Shown here one piece after another: positions 23,619-40,180 of a DNA stretch of 64,000 nucleotides (position 1 is its first letter; each line of letters starts with the position of its first letter). The stretch comes from Pegea sp. RAD2-039 (Eukaryota > Chordata > Thaliacea > Salpida > Salpidae): the NCBI GenBank assembly GCA_034620365.1, contig JAQGEQ010000305.1, positions 186,001-250,000 on the forward strand, written 5' to 3'. Below the pieces are notes generated by a model. That model ran no database searches, had not been told where the DNA came from, and was given only the letters and a program-made list of their open reading frames with translations. The position numbers and the translations under genes are program-made.

Positions 23619-26600
23619 ACAATCAACAAAATTTCATAAGATTTCCATACAGTGAAAAAATGGTTCATTGAACTTTATGTTTGATGCATTTTTATTCTGG
23701 CTAACCATTGAATTTTTGAATGTTTAAAGACTGTAGTAATAATGTATTCAAAATCAAATTGATGCTTGAATTTGATACAAAAATGCAACAAGTTTCAATC
23801 ATTTCTTTCATGTAACTTTCTTTTATGATTACACTGTTATATGCTTTTCTTACCTTACAAAACTTGTTATTTTTGCAAATTTTTTCGCACAAGGTATAAT
23901 CTATTCCTTTCTTGTCTTCAATACATTTTATCAAATCATTTTTTAAATAGAAATTAAGAATTGAAAAATAGAAAATGAAATATAAAACATGAAGTACATC
24001 AATATATATTATTATTTTATTCAAGTACATTTTTATCATCAAACACTCTACTATTACGTATTTGATCTAAACTGCATTTTTCTAATGGTTTGTACAAAAA
24101 GTTGAAAAAATACAAACATTTTATGACACAAGTATTTTTTACATGTATTTTCATAAGTCTTACAAAAAGACTTGCAGTTTTGATTTCTATTTGCACTATA
24201 TATAGAAATGTTAATAAATTGGTTTGTAAAAAAAAATAATATTTAAATGAAAAAGAAAGTAAATGTAATTTTATCGATGCTTAAATCAAAAAGTATGTAA
24301 CTCCTTAAATATGAATGTTATAACTAAATATATCTAAAAACTATTTATATAAAACTATGATAATTCTAAGTTTTACTATTTCGAAATGCTATTCATCAAA
24401 TTGTATCTTCAGATTGAAAATAAAAAATGTATAAATTTGTTTTTCTATATAGAGAGTGTAACACTAAACTAAGAAAAAATTCAAACCAATGATGAATTAT
24501 GCTAATAGAAATAAAAACCTTTTAAATTTTCTTTTTATCAATAAAGAGTCTGCTAATAATTTTGTATTTAATTTTTAGCGATGACTTTAAACAAATTTTG
24601 AATGAAATGTAGCTTTACTTTAGGCCGGTAAAAGCCATGCTTAACCTTTTTACAGTCAAAAAAGTTATCAATGTACAACTACTTTAATGATAACCAAATA
24701 CTTATACTCCTCTTTATAATAACTCCCAAAGTTTTAACCAAAGTCGTTTTAGTATGATTTTTGATATTAATTTTTACTAATGACAGATATGCAAGGTACA
24801 CTTATACAGGATATAGTTTGCAAAAGCTGCTTAAGATGTTCGTTGTTTAATCGACCACGAGTTGTTTTTACATTTTAAGGTGCTCCACGCACGTATATCG
24901 TATCGTAATCGCATCGTATATATAATCTCACTGTATATCCTGTAATTCTAAATAAATACAACCAGAAACTGTACATGCCTCTGCTACCATAGAATTAACA
25001 ACCGATTTGTTAAGATTATACGATCTGATGTTCTATCCGCGACCCAAGTTTGTCCAAGGTAATAATCTGTTTTGAAAGTATTAACTGTCTTATAAAGCTC
25101 ATGGCTTATTAATTTCTTGTAAAGGTTTATTTGCAGAGGAAATGTCGATTGAGCAACATCAAACCAACAAGCCCATCAAGCTGATATATTTCTTTTCTTC
25201 CTAGACAAATTAGTTATTTTTGGAATAAGATTACAAAATATTTAAAGCAATTAGCACGGATAGTTCACTATAACCGCCATCTACAACGCCAAGACAAGTT
25301 TTTGGAATTACGATAACTCCATTTTTGTACATTTCTTATGATTCATTTGCTTTAATTTAGTTTGATAACAAGCTTGCAACTTTTGATGTTTTTCGCGAAT
25401 TTATGGTACATATAATGCAATGAAACCATGCCGACAAACCAAGATTTTTCTCTTTCATCCATTTGGTAATTAGTCCTGGAGTAGGTGCAAGTAAGAAAGA
25501 ATAAGCATCAACTGTCACTGCAAGCTTTAATTAATCTAACTTTGTTTCCAAAAAATGTTCTTAAATTTGCGATATATCTATTTTTTATTTTGTACCATAA
25601 AATTTGTTTATAAAAACAGCTAATTATCTTGTATCTGTAAAATCCTTAATCTATCTGATTAGTCTGCAAACATTTCTAAGTCAATCAGTAACATCAAAAG
25701 CATAAGATGGTTTCTTTATCCCTGTTCAAACATTTGTATTTTGAAGTAAAAATAAGGTCGCTAGATGACGCTACAGCAACTGAACTATTTTAAGCATGCC
25801 ACAAGCTAATATAAATACTCAAATAATATAAGGAGATATAAAAATAACTTTTATGCTTACAATATTTAAACTTATTTTCTGTAAGATTGGTTCATTTATC
25901 TTTTATTTACTTTTGGTAATTTACAAATCCTTTTGGTTTGATTAAATTTAGGGTAACTTAGTTTTTATTAACATTTTTTTGTTTAAAGTTGCTTTAAAAG
26001 AACTTATTACAACGATCCATTGATACCACTTTTGTTTAAACATTTTTTCAAAAAATTGTACCGTATGTTTTGTTGGTGATTAAACAATTTATTTTTGTAA
26101 TATTAACACAATATTAAAATTTCAAATCTATTTTCATTTTTTTAGAATAATTAAACTATCGAAAAAGCTTTGAGAAAAATTAAATGAAGTAACAGAGTAG
26201 ATTAACTTAATTTAATTGTAAAATAAATATAAGTTATTTAGAATGTTTAAAGAAAGTTTTTTCATGCCATGATTGATTACAATAAATCTTTTTACATTTA
26301 TCTCTTACATATCTATGGAAAAAATTACCTAATGTGCTAGGAAGTACCTACAAAGTTTGGTTTTTATAACAAACCACAAAAATTTAATGAATTAATCAAT
26401 TTTTTCCGATTTAAATTTATATTGTTTGGTTCAAAAAAATCTTTTCAATTTAAATCACATTAGAGATCGTTTATTAAGGGCGTTATGAAGCCGCATACTT
26501 TGTAAATATCTGGATAATATTATTATTTTCAATAAACGCTTTCAGCATATCATTTAATTAAGCACAAATTTATTTAATGTAATATCTCTATTTCAATGAA

Positions 26601-29396
26601 AATCGAAGTAAAAACAACAATTTATAGCTTAAAACTAAATAATTCTATGATTATTGAGAAAAAATCATTTAGTTTTTGATAAGCTTCCATAAACATGTTC
26701 TAGAGTGATTTTTTATACTCACTAATCAAGTTTTTACAAAGAATTTCAAATATGAATAAAAACCAATATAACGAAATTTTATTTATTGTATGTCAAGTTA
26801 CATATTAGAAAAAAGTTTATATTAACAGTAAATATTAAATAAAGACGAAAATAAAGAGATAATCAAATTTATAGGCTCTCTTGATACTGTTTTAAATTAA
26901 TTTGAAAATCTTCTTGCAATCAATTTAAGAGTTTTGTCACAAATTCAATACTCAGCCAAACAAAGTTTAAAGAAACAATTATTCAGCTTATGGGTATTCT
27001 TTGTAAACCCTTCCTTTTATTATTATGGGAGTGTATCTTATAAACCAACATTTATATACAAAACATTACTTACTACACAATATAAAAAATTACTGGTTAC
27101 TTGGTGACACTTGTAATATATAAATTTTAAACAATACATTAATTGAATTTCTCAAAGAAATGTTAGAAGCGGTAAACTACTTGAAAATATTTACATTCAT
27201 AACTTATTTTTGTGAGACTTTGAGTGAAATAACTTTCGTATTTATTTCTAGCAACACAAAGTCCTTATTAAACTTTTGGTAGTTTTAACTTTAGCTGTGT
27301 TTAAGCAGTTTGATCATAAACTGTTCTAAGAATCTATTAAAACATCTTTCAATGTAAACAATCAATTAATCTGTTTTCGATTTAAGTTAGTAAGCTACAG
27401 ATACGATTAAACAGTTAAAGTATGTTTTGTATAATCAAATCATAACTTTGGTATCAAATAAGATTGTTTAAAATTACTTTATTACATAAACCCTCCAAAT
27501 ATTGCTTTTTAGGTTTTCTTATTATTAATAATTATGATGTAGAATTAAATATGTATTATCAAGTATGTATTCAAGATAAATTAAATAAGAATTAGGAATA
27601 AATTAGAGTGTAATATAGAATATAAAATTGTCAAAACTTATTCTATTATTATTAAAACAAGATGTATACAAAAAAATTAACTTTAGTTATCTTAGAAGTT
27701 ATCGCATAGATGTCATTTAGGTAGAATAATAGATCACACATGATATTTAATTAGCAATTGTTATAAAAAAAAATTTGAAAATTTATATTAGTATTTCTAT
27801 AATAGTACCTTAAATAACTTCTTATTATTGTTAACAACAAGAGTTAAAAACTTTGTAAATTACTGTTTATGTTATCCCATAATCTTATTCCAACACAAAT
27901 AATTTCTCTTATAGATAAATAACATTTTGGTATGTAAGTACAACATGCGGGTTTGAAACTTTACTGAATAAATTATTTAACCTTAAATATTAAACCACAA
28001 GATCAATTTGTCTTCGTTGTAACACTTATTATATCGTTGGACTCAGATAAGTAATTTTCTGTGGTTTAAATGAGAAATCAATCTTTTCAATATTACCGTT
28101 TTTCATTAAAAAATAAACTTTTGTTATTGTGCATTAATCTGTTGTATTTGAAGAAAAGTTTTAATTATTATTTGAAACCTTATGTAATATAGCAGTGATT
28201 TTCATCTAAAACAAATCTGTTGTAGCCACTACTAAACCAGCAAACAGTTGCAAGTCTTACAGCTGTGAGGTACTTTCACAACAAATTTGTTGAACAATTA
28301 AAGTTTCTTTTTGTAAATACAAAAATAATAGTTTACTTATACTAAAAACTTATTATCATAATGATATTTTAAAGAATATGTTTTAAATCATATTCTTATA
28401 CTAGCAACCGTTTGTTTAGAAAATATTTTGATTTATTGAAAGTGTTGAAGATTATGAAAAATGGGTCGTAATAGAATTAGGTTAAAATGTAAATTTTAAC
28501 TCATTAGAAAAAATATGATTTCTAAAAATGTATTTTTTTTATTTATTGAGACATTCTAAAAATGTTTTTAACTTTATTTTTGGTTTATTCTATGACCAGG
28601 TATAAATATATTTTAGCTAAATAAAAATCAGAAAGCGCAAACTTGGGTTTTTTTGATACAATAAAACTTTTGTTTGTTAATTTTAATAAGTCATTTTGCA
28701 AAAATTTCAAGAAATAAAACGAAGCATTTGTTGTGAGTTTCATTGAAGGTCTTAGGAAGTGTGGCTATGACAAAAAGCTCGCACAGAAAATAAATATAAA
28801 GAAAGCGCATATAAAGGCTGATACTACAAAAAAAAAGTTAGATCTAAATTTTTGAAAATCATTAAGCCTAAAGGCAAAAATACAGTCTTCTAGAATAATC
28901 ATTGTTGAAAGTAGCAACATATAAAGATTACAAATTGTTCATATTTTTAATGTTTTATATTTGAAATTATAGTCACAGTAACAAGTTGAACTACAAATAC
29001 AGAACACTTTTCATTAAATGAAATAATATTTTTGGAAGATTGTCAGTAATTGCATACACAAGACTGGACATAGTGAAAATACATGAAGAATTTCATCAGT
29101 AGAAAAAAATAGTTTTATTAGAAGTAAAATGATGTGTTTAAACAAACTACAATTTATGATAACTAATTATTATCACTCAGAATTATTGATATAAAGTTAA
29201 ACTGATCAATGATTTAAAAAATTCAACATTTAAAACAAATAAACTTTTCAGATTGAACTTTATAAAACTTCTCTAAAAAATTATCATTAAGCTATCAACG
29301 CAAAATAAATGTTAAATGTAAGAAACAGCTAAAAAATTATTTAAAAAGTTGAATTAGTAGATTTCAAAGACTTATGTTAGATGCTAAGAACAATTT
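23619..29396. other. long AT-rich intergenic region
   Basis: No gene is supported over 5.8 kb. A minus-strand 113-codon frame at 23701-24042 is noted under findings. A stretch at about 24,880-25,780 has more even composition and broken frames, and may be an old repeat. A 14-bp inverted repeat lies at 28210-28223 and 28278-28291. The rest is featureless AT-rich sequence. Confidence 0.55.
28210..28291. repeat. inverted repeat, 14-bp arms
   Basis: Arms AACAAATCTGTTGT (28210-28223) and ACAACAAATTTGTT (28278-28291) pair with one mismatch around a 54-nt loop. It could be a tiny non-autonomous element or a chance hairpin. Confidence 0.4.
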
Positions 29397-31446
29397 TTAT
29401 TCATCAAATGACAACCTGCGGAAACCACATTCACAACAGAACTTTGCAGTTACAACTGGGTATTTACAACCGCATTCTTGGCAGTATTTCCGTGCTAAAA
29501 ACTCCTTGTTATGCCGAAGAGCACCAGCAGACGAATTATTGTTAGCTTTATATGTCACTTCATAACTTCTAGTTCTTCCGTTTGTAGCAAACATTGTTGG
29601 ATTGTAAGAGTCGTCTCGGCTACCATAGTTTGGAATTTCAGAAATTGGTGGGGCGTTACTATCTGTGTAGTTCCGTTTCTTCACATCAGAGTAATAGGGT
29701 TGTGAAGTCACATGATTACTTTCCAGTTTATACTGCTTTGAAGAAACTTGTCGAGCCACTTTACGAACAACTGGTGCAGGTTTATTGACTTGTTTAGATT
29801 CTTTGGTGTTAACCTCTCGACTATTTGCTATTATCGCTGGTTTCAAACCAGTTCTACTCCGATTTTTCTGATAGCTGCTATTACTAGGATCAATTGTATC
29901 ATTCCAACCTGGTTGCTTACTTCTTCTATTAGCTCCCTTGATAACAGGAGGCTTTCTTCCAGAAACAGTAGGTTGGATAGGTTTTTTCGGATTTGGGTTT
30001 CTGTTCATTTTATTCAGGTTTGGTTTTGTGGTTGGTAGAGGAGGCTTATATGAAGTTCTTGCTTTTACAGCTTCACTGATCTTCTGTTTTGGTTGAATCC
30101 TTTTACTTTGCTCTGCACAAAACTTGATGTGTCTTTCAGCTGCGTTTTGATTGAACCTTCGAGAGCAATGAGGACACTGAATGTAATCAGGATTGATTGT
30201 AGCAGGAGGAGGTGGTGGAAGTGGTTTACCTGAAAGAAGAACAATTCAATCAAATGACAAAAATGAGATTTTTTGAGGTGTGTAATTTGTTCACACCCAA
30301 CTAACTCAATTGACTTCAATGCCTACAACTAAGTTGTATGGAAAAGTATTATTTTTTCAATTCAAGGTTCTTTCAATGAATAGTGAACACATAATACATA
30401 TTTTGTTATTTAATACTTTGTATAAGAAGCTAGTTTTAATCATTTGTATAAATAGATCTATTATAATAAAAAGTTAACAATAAATACAAGCTTTATATTA
30501 TTCTCATGCAGTAAAAACAATAGATCCAATTATTTTTCTCCCTAACTTATAAGAGATTTAAAAAAAGACTTAAAATTCAAAACAAAAATTAAAAGAAACC
30601 TTTTAAAAGTAGGTTTTAAACATAAAATAAAAGTGATCTTTAAAAAAAACATTTTTTATATTTCTAAAAAAAAGAATGATTTATTCAAATAGTTTTATAT
30701 AGATCATCTCTGATATCTTAAGACATAAAATTTCATCTTAAAAACTAATACAATACCTTAAACACAAAACTTGAAACTAAGTTTGATTAAGTTGTAGTTC
30801 TGCTCTTAAAATAAAATAAAACATAATACTTCAGGAATAAGTTATATTTTATAAGAAAAACTTTGTTAAGATTTCTTTTTAATTAGCTCTATATCATACC
30901 CAAGTGGAAAAATGTAAAACTCATTTAAACCATCACAATAAGCTCAAATACATCATTTTTGAGAAATCTTAAAATGATTATTCTTATATAAAACTTACAA
31001 AACAAATATACAATTTTATCAATTAAATACACACAACACTTTTCAAAAAACAACAAATAAAATAAAAGCTATAATTAAAATTATATGAAATAATAATAAT
31101 AAATTGTTTAAACAGAGTAAAACAGATAGTTAAGCTAGTAATAAAATTTGAAAATGTAAAAACCTTCTTTAATTGCAGTGGTAACACCTCTTGCTGCACG
31201 AACAGTTTGAATAAAGTTTTCATGTTTTTGTTTCCAATTGCTTTTAGATGATTTGGCTACATTATCATTAGATTTCTTAGTTTTACTAAATTTAGTATGG
31301 TTTTCTGCAACTTGTCTTTGCTTGCTAGAATCAAAAACTTTTCTATTTTTTGTATTAACTTTTTGACAAATTTTAGAATGTCTCTGAATTGCTTCAGGTG
31401 AAAATTTTCTACCACAATATTTGCATGGAATTAAAGACTCAGACAT
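29397..31446 (-). CDS. ZC2HC1A: zinc finger C2HC domain-containing protein 1 (371 aa, 2 exons)
   Basis: Exons (minus): 31446-31164 and 30229-29397, with one intron of 934 nt. The first C2HC finger is C8-C11-H23-C27 (PCKYCGRKF...RHSKIC) and the second C113-C116-H128-C132 (QCPHCSRRF...RHIKFC). Between them lie FDSSKQR, NWKQKHENFIQTVRAARG and a proline run (KPLPPPPP), in the same order as human ZC2HC1A. The long basic Ser/Asn-rich middle is probably disordered. The C-terminus carries the family signature CQECGCKYPV...KFCCECGFRR, a four-cysteine knuckle. Start: MSESLIPC is preferred over an ATG six codons upstream, as the family begins shortly before the first finger. The family probably binds zinc; its cellular role is not settled. 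The protein is slightly longer than the human one (325 aa). Confidence 0.93.
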
Positions 31447-34033
31447 AATTTGATAATATTGCACCTAAATGAAGCTAAGAAAATAAGAAAATATTCTGTT
31501 TAAAAACAGAGTTTAATCAACTAGTATAAGTAATTACCAAGTATTTAGAATTCAATCAACAAAATTAAACATAACGAATAAAAAAAAAACAATTTAATCA
31601 ATTATAAGTAACATAAAAAATGCCATTTAATTCAAATTGTTCAACTTTTATTGAATTTTTAAACAAAAGTATTTTGTTACTTGAAGCAAAATAATAAACC
31701 TAACTAAAATATATTTAGATATGATCATTTATTAAATATAATCTAAACGGCAGAACATTCACTTTAAATTAAAACAAGAAGTAAATAAAAAAGTGGTTTA
31801 TAAACATTAACAATTTACTCTCAAAAAGCAGTATATTGGCAAGCCTATATTTGTTTAAATCTAGCTGTAGTAAAGATAAATACACCGATTTTGTTCATCA
31901 TAGACTTTTTTATAAAAATAAAACTAATCAAAATATACTAAAATAATTTTAAAATGTACAACAAATGTGAAAAAAATATTATCTTTTTTTAGCTTTTGGG
32001 GTACTAAAATGTAGTTAACTTTAATAGTTTAAAGTTGAGTCTTGGTTTCTACTTAAATATGTTTTTATAAGAGAATCAACATCGACGAGGTGATTACTCT
32101 AATTTTGACAGTAAAGGATAAAAAAAACTGTTAAAGTTGTCTTATCAATAGAAATAATGAAATTCTATTTCAATCTTAATTTTAATCTTTGTATTAAATT
32201 TGGACGTTCATTAAGTTTACTTGAACTGTATATTTTATTAATTTGTAAATGGAAATTTGTTTAGCTTATCAGCTGTCTCATGAAAAAAGCCGATACACTG
32301 AACTTCTTGTTATATTTTTATAAAGGCTACTGTTTACTATTTTGTTTAATTTAAACCCATTTAATCTTGTATAAGCTTTAGTTAGGTGAAGTATTTTACT
32401 TAGGAATAGTATTTCAGTTAGGGATAGTATTTTTATAAATATGGAAAAAAATTGAACTGTTCGATTAGATTACTCATCTTAATAAACTCATGTTTGGTCA
32501 TTTTACTAATAAAACTAATTGCTTTATTTCATTCAATTTTGCACATAAAGATCTTCAACTACTCTTGTACAAAGTTTTTATCGAATCTTATTTGAAACCA
32601 AAATATAATTGAACGATTTTCTTATAAAGTCTTATAACAGCTCTCTAAAAAAGTCATTACAATTACTTTTAGTCAGTTTCATCAAATTATTTAGTTAAGT
32701 TATATCTCATTTGTTAAATGGTGAATGCTAAGACATTTTTTTTATATCAGTATCTTATGACATGTAAGTTAAAACTTGGAATTTTTTCTTAATTCTTCTA
32801 AGGACTCTGAATATTTTCCACTTTTTTGTTTCCGCTTTAAATTGATTCCATTCAACAATAAGGAGAAAAGTATTGATGATTCACCAAATCTCAATAATTT
32901 ATTCTCATTTATTTTTATTTGTTATTTTTGACTTTTTTTATTCTACTGACAAACAAATACAAAAGATAGCCAGCTATTTTATACAAAGAACCCACAAGAC
33001 ACAAATGATTATCTGCTTTATTCTAGTTCAAATTCTCAATTAATCATGACAAAATGGTCCCAATAATAAATGAAATGCAGCGTTAAAAGTGGTCGCAAAA
33101 TAATTATAAAGTAAGATTTTATCAAATTTCAATTAAGTTTTTTGGCTTCTTTTTAGTTTATAAGTTAAATTTTTTAAAAATAGTAACTGGAGATTATATA
33201 AATATATCTACTTGAAATATGTTTCAAATGTATTTATAGAAAATGATAATATTATGAATAACTTTTCATTTGAAACCTGCTAAAATATCTACTTGCAAAC
33301 TTTTTTTATATTAATAATTTTTTCTTAACCTTATTAAAGCTTAGCTGTGATATATTTTGCTATATTTAATCATATCATATGGAAAATTATCGAATAAATT
33401 GATAGTTATTTTACAATATGAATATATATTTTATTTGGAATACTTTTTTAATTGTTTTCTGCATCATATTTACTGCATCATTGTAAAAGTAAATTGAAAA
33501 TATTTTATATTGCTTCTTTTTTCATTGAATTTCTTGTAAGCTTAAACTAAACTATAAATATATAGATGTTCATACATTTATTTACTTTATTTTATCAATC
33601 TTATTATAAGTTTATTTTTATATCAGCTAGATGAAGTTTTATCCTTTTGTTGAAAAGTCTGTTAAATATTAAGAAAACTTGTTATTTCAAAATAATCTTG
33701 TGACTTACAAAAATAAGATATTATTTAAGTAATTTTTATAGCTACTTTTTCAAATTATCTTTTCTTTGAATAGTTTCTTAAGTAATGTTTAAGAGTACCT
33801 TTTTGCATATTTTATTATTTATATTTTTGTCTACTGAAAAACTTCTTTTTTTTCATGAAGTTTTAACATAATAACTTAATTTTTCTTAAACTTGCAATGG
33901 CATAAAAGTTTCAAAATTTTATAAAGTTTTTCTGCTAACAATTTTCATCTTTTTCAGATCTATAAGTTTGAAGTAATCTTTTAATTCTCTTTTAATCAGA
34001 AGGGAAGATTTGTTTCTAGTATATTTATGCATC
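31447..34033. other. AT-rich intergenic region, nothing recognised
   Basis: Between divergent ZC2HC1 (minus) and UBE2W (plus). It presumably holds both promoters, but I see no specific element. Confidence 0.55.
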
Positions 34034-36930
<2,897 letters not shown>

Positions 36931-37102
36931 CAAATTCAGTTGGATCAATTTTGAAGTCAATTCCAACCAATATTCGTCCAAACTCATTCTGCTTTTCTTT
37001 ATTAATTAAATCCTTAAACATTAAATCTACTTTGTATTTCGATTAAATTGATGAGTACTTTTTTATTGATTTTCGACATTGTAAGATTTATACAATATTT
37101 TG

Positions 37103-37108
37103 AATAAA
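37103..37108 (+). terminator. candidate polyadenylation signal of UBE2W
   Basis: AATAAA, 173 nt past the stop codon. UBE2W and the protease on the other strand converge with only about 300 bp between stop codons. Confidence 0.35.
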
Positions 37109-37231
37109 TTTGCCATGAAACTTATTGAGTTGAAGAAAGGTTGTTGTTGAATCTTGGAAGAGTCTCTAGGTAGGATGAATCCGTGTTGATCTGTAGGACT
37201 TTTTGTACAAAGTATAAAACATCTGAACACT

Positions 37232-40180
37232 TCACGGTATTTCTATTTTCGTATTTTTTTCAATCCATTTTGCGTAATCAGCAACCTTAAAATAGAAATC
37301 ACTTCAACAACTGATTCTCTAGTAATTAGAAAACCACTTAACACCTTAGTATAAATTCCTGGATGGTTGACTTGTGCGCAAACCTTGGCCCCATAAGAGG
37401 TAACACCGTGAAGATAGAAGCGTCCATCATCATGTTTACAAGCAAGTGGTCCGCCACTATCGCCCTGTATATGGTTCAAATCATCAAAACTCCAAGTTAT
37501 TTAGATCATAGCATAAACATGTCGGGTTATTAGATTAGTTGTCATTTATTCATGTGAAGTTAGTCCACAGTTTTATGTAAATGGTTTTATCTAATAATTT
37601 AAGTACATTGCATGTATCTTCTCCAACTGTTCCTCCGGCACAAAACTTCGATGTGTCATCCAAAACATGAACTGGTAAATAGTCTTGTTGATGAATCTCA
37701 GTAAATGTCAAGCACAAGGTGCGTTCCATAATTCGAAGATTAATATGTTGAAGTATGTCAGACTGTTTTCCTTTATTAGCTGTATGAAAAGGTAATGACA
37801 TAAATTGTTAGTTGAAACTATCTCAGTTTTCAGTATAACTATATAAGACTTCGCTTTACCAGTTTTGAAGAACTTATTCAATTGTTCAACTTCACAACTT
37901 AAACTTAATGTTTTAGTAATACAAAGAACTTTCTATACCGAGAACTCCCCACCCTACAGCAACACACATTGTTCCAGCATAAGTTGGTGAGACATTTGCA
38001 TCAGTTCGAGTTCCTTCAGGAACGAGACATACTGGTCGTATAAACTCCGTCAATTCAACATCTTTAGAAAGCTGTCAATATAGGGATTCAATTAGTTTTT
38101 CTAATGTAATTAGAGTATAAATTGAAGTTCATTCAGATCTTTAAGTTAATTTAGTGATTCGTATTTAGATCAAAGAGTAGAAACAGCAAGTTTAGTCGAT
38201 TTAACGTTTAGCTTGTAAAAAATTATCAACAAATAAAACAAAGTCGAGCAGTTCTGATCTGACAATCAAGGAGTTAGGATCACCTCAACAAGAGCAATAT
38301 CATGTTTGAGAGTTTGTAAATTGAATAGGGGATGTGGAATAATCCTTTTCAAAGTTCGAAAGACTTCAAACCCAGAAGTTTCAGATCGTGTATGCTCCCC
38401 TAAGGCTACAGAGTAAAGATCAGGAGTTGGTCTAGGCAACAAAACAAAATATTAGCAGCTTTAATATTGGATGCACGAAAAGTACTAACGTAGGAAAGCA
38501 GTGTGCTGCTGTTAGTATCCACTTTGAACTGATTAATGAACCTCCGCATATTCCTCCGTTTAAAGGACCATTTGCAGTCTCGAAGATATGAGCAGCCCAT
38601 GGCCATTCTCCATCAGCAGCATCTACTCCTCCTGAGTTACAACTTTAATTTTTCCAGGCTTAAAGCGAGATAACTTAAAATATCGAAAATCTTTGTTGTA
38701 ATCTTTTTGTTTTTTTTTTTTTTCTATTTTTAAGATTGTTCAGAGATTAAATTAAAAATATAATTTTTGTCTATTCTTTTTTTTTTAACATTTTAGCTTA
38801 ATTTTCAGAAATTTTATTTAAAAGAAACCATTAAAGTTGAAATTAATGATCTGTAGAATCGATTTTAATTTAAATCTAATCAGTTTTTGATTGAATTATG
38901 AATAGTTCTGCCAAAATACATTTATTTTACAGCTTTTTTTACCATTTTCAAACTTTAATCAAATTGCTTGAACCCCAAAATAATAAAAACAAGTTGAAAA
39001 ACATTCATTTTTTAAAAGTAAACAACTTAAGATTTATTATTTACCAATGATCTTTAATTCGATGATTCCATTTATGTAAGCCTTCTCAGCAAGATCTTGT
39101 TCAGCTGATATTTTATCTAAATCGTTTTTAGATTAGAAACTGATCAAATTTTGTTTGCATTACGCAAGAATTCTTCAAAATATATTTTAATGACTAAAAA
39201 CTCGCATCTTGGTGACTTAATTGGTGCTTTACAGCTTATTGCTTTTATCAGTTTTATTCTGATATTTTTTTAACAATGTTGAAAACTTAAAATCCATAAT
39301 CTTTCATCGGAAAAAGACTTATTTTATTAGTTCAATAAGTTTTATATTCTTTTAGACATATCTTAAAGAGCTATACAACTCAAAGTACTTAATCTTCCAA
39401 ACTATATTTATTTAATATTTATAATACTTATACTAATTTAGAATATAATTACCCAGAGCTATCTACATGATAATATCTAAAATTAAAAGTTTACGATTTA
39501 AAAGTCGCCACTATAAGCAAAGTAAATTGACAATATCTCATAATTTTTGTAGATACGTTAGACTTACTATTAAGTGAATCAAGTCTTTTTCGTCCTGGTG
39601 ATCGTATACCACATAAACTGTAGTCAGGTTTAGTTGGGTCTTTTGTAGTTTCAGGTACTGATGTGGTTGTTGACAAATTTTGAAACTCAGTTGTAGCTGC
39701 TGTGGTTTGGAATCCTGTTGTAGCTGCTGTGGTTTGAACCTCAGTTGTAGCTGTTGTGGCTTGGAATCCTGTTGTAGCTGCTGTGGTTTGGAATCCTGTT
39801 GTAGCTGCTGTGGTTTGAAACTCAGTCGTAGCTGCTGTGGTTTGAACTTCAGTCGTACCTGCTGTGGTTTGGAATCCTGTTGTAAATGTTACGTTTTCTG
39901 TATGGGAATTATCAATTAACGTCACTGTCGGTGTAGTCGTTTTTGGGGGTTTAATTCTTGTATGATTAATTTTCTCGCCATCATTAAAAAACAGAAAGTC
40001 ATTTACTGGATACAGAAAACTATCGTAGTTGCCGGTAAAGGGATTCTTTATTGTTAGGACACCGAAGTATAACAGTGATCCGTTTAGAAAACTCCAACCG
40101 ATATAAATTAAAGCATTCAGTAACACCATTACTATATTTCTGTCACAATTTAATAAAAACTGTAAAAGAATAAAACTCAT
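37232..40180 (-). CDS. trypsin-like serine protease with N-terminal hydrophobic anchor and Thr-rich stalk (484 aa, 8 exons)
   Basis: Exons (minus): 40180-39568, 39116-39045, 38631-38490, 38431-38284, 38071-37939, 37779-37607, 37464-37345, 37285-37232. A hydrophobic segment (about residues 16-45) precedes a Thr-rich stalk with 9-residue repeats of the type [10 protein letters not shown] propeptide cysteine (YSLCGIR) may pair with the IRPVC cysteine of the catalytic chain, as in two-chain proteases. The activation site is K226|IIGG. The triad is H272 (TAAHC), D320 (KHDIALV) and S430 (GDSGGPL). D424, six residues before the serine, sits at the specificity pocket (position 189) and predicts cutting after Lys/Arg; glycines SYG and PGIYTKV agree. 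An anchor without a preceding signal suggests a type II membrane protease, but a cleaved signal peptide is possible. The start could also be M18 (40129). Orthology is not settled. Confidence 0.9.
39683..39885 (-). repeat. 27-bp coding tandem repeat (Thr-rich stalk)
   Basis: About seven to eight imperfect 27-bp units within exon 1 of the protease, each coding variants of (G/E)FQTTAATT. The plus-strand frame here, which looks cysteine-rich, is only its shadow. Such arrays often vary in copy number. Confidence 0.9.

Noticed and set aside
39680-39919. Plus-strand frame of 79 codons that looks like a cysteine-rich repeat protein
   Set aside because: It is the antisense shadow of the Thr-rich coding repeat of the protease.
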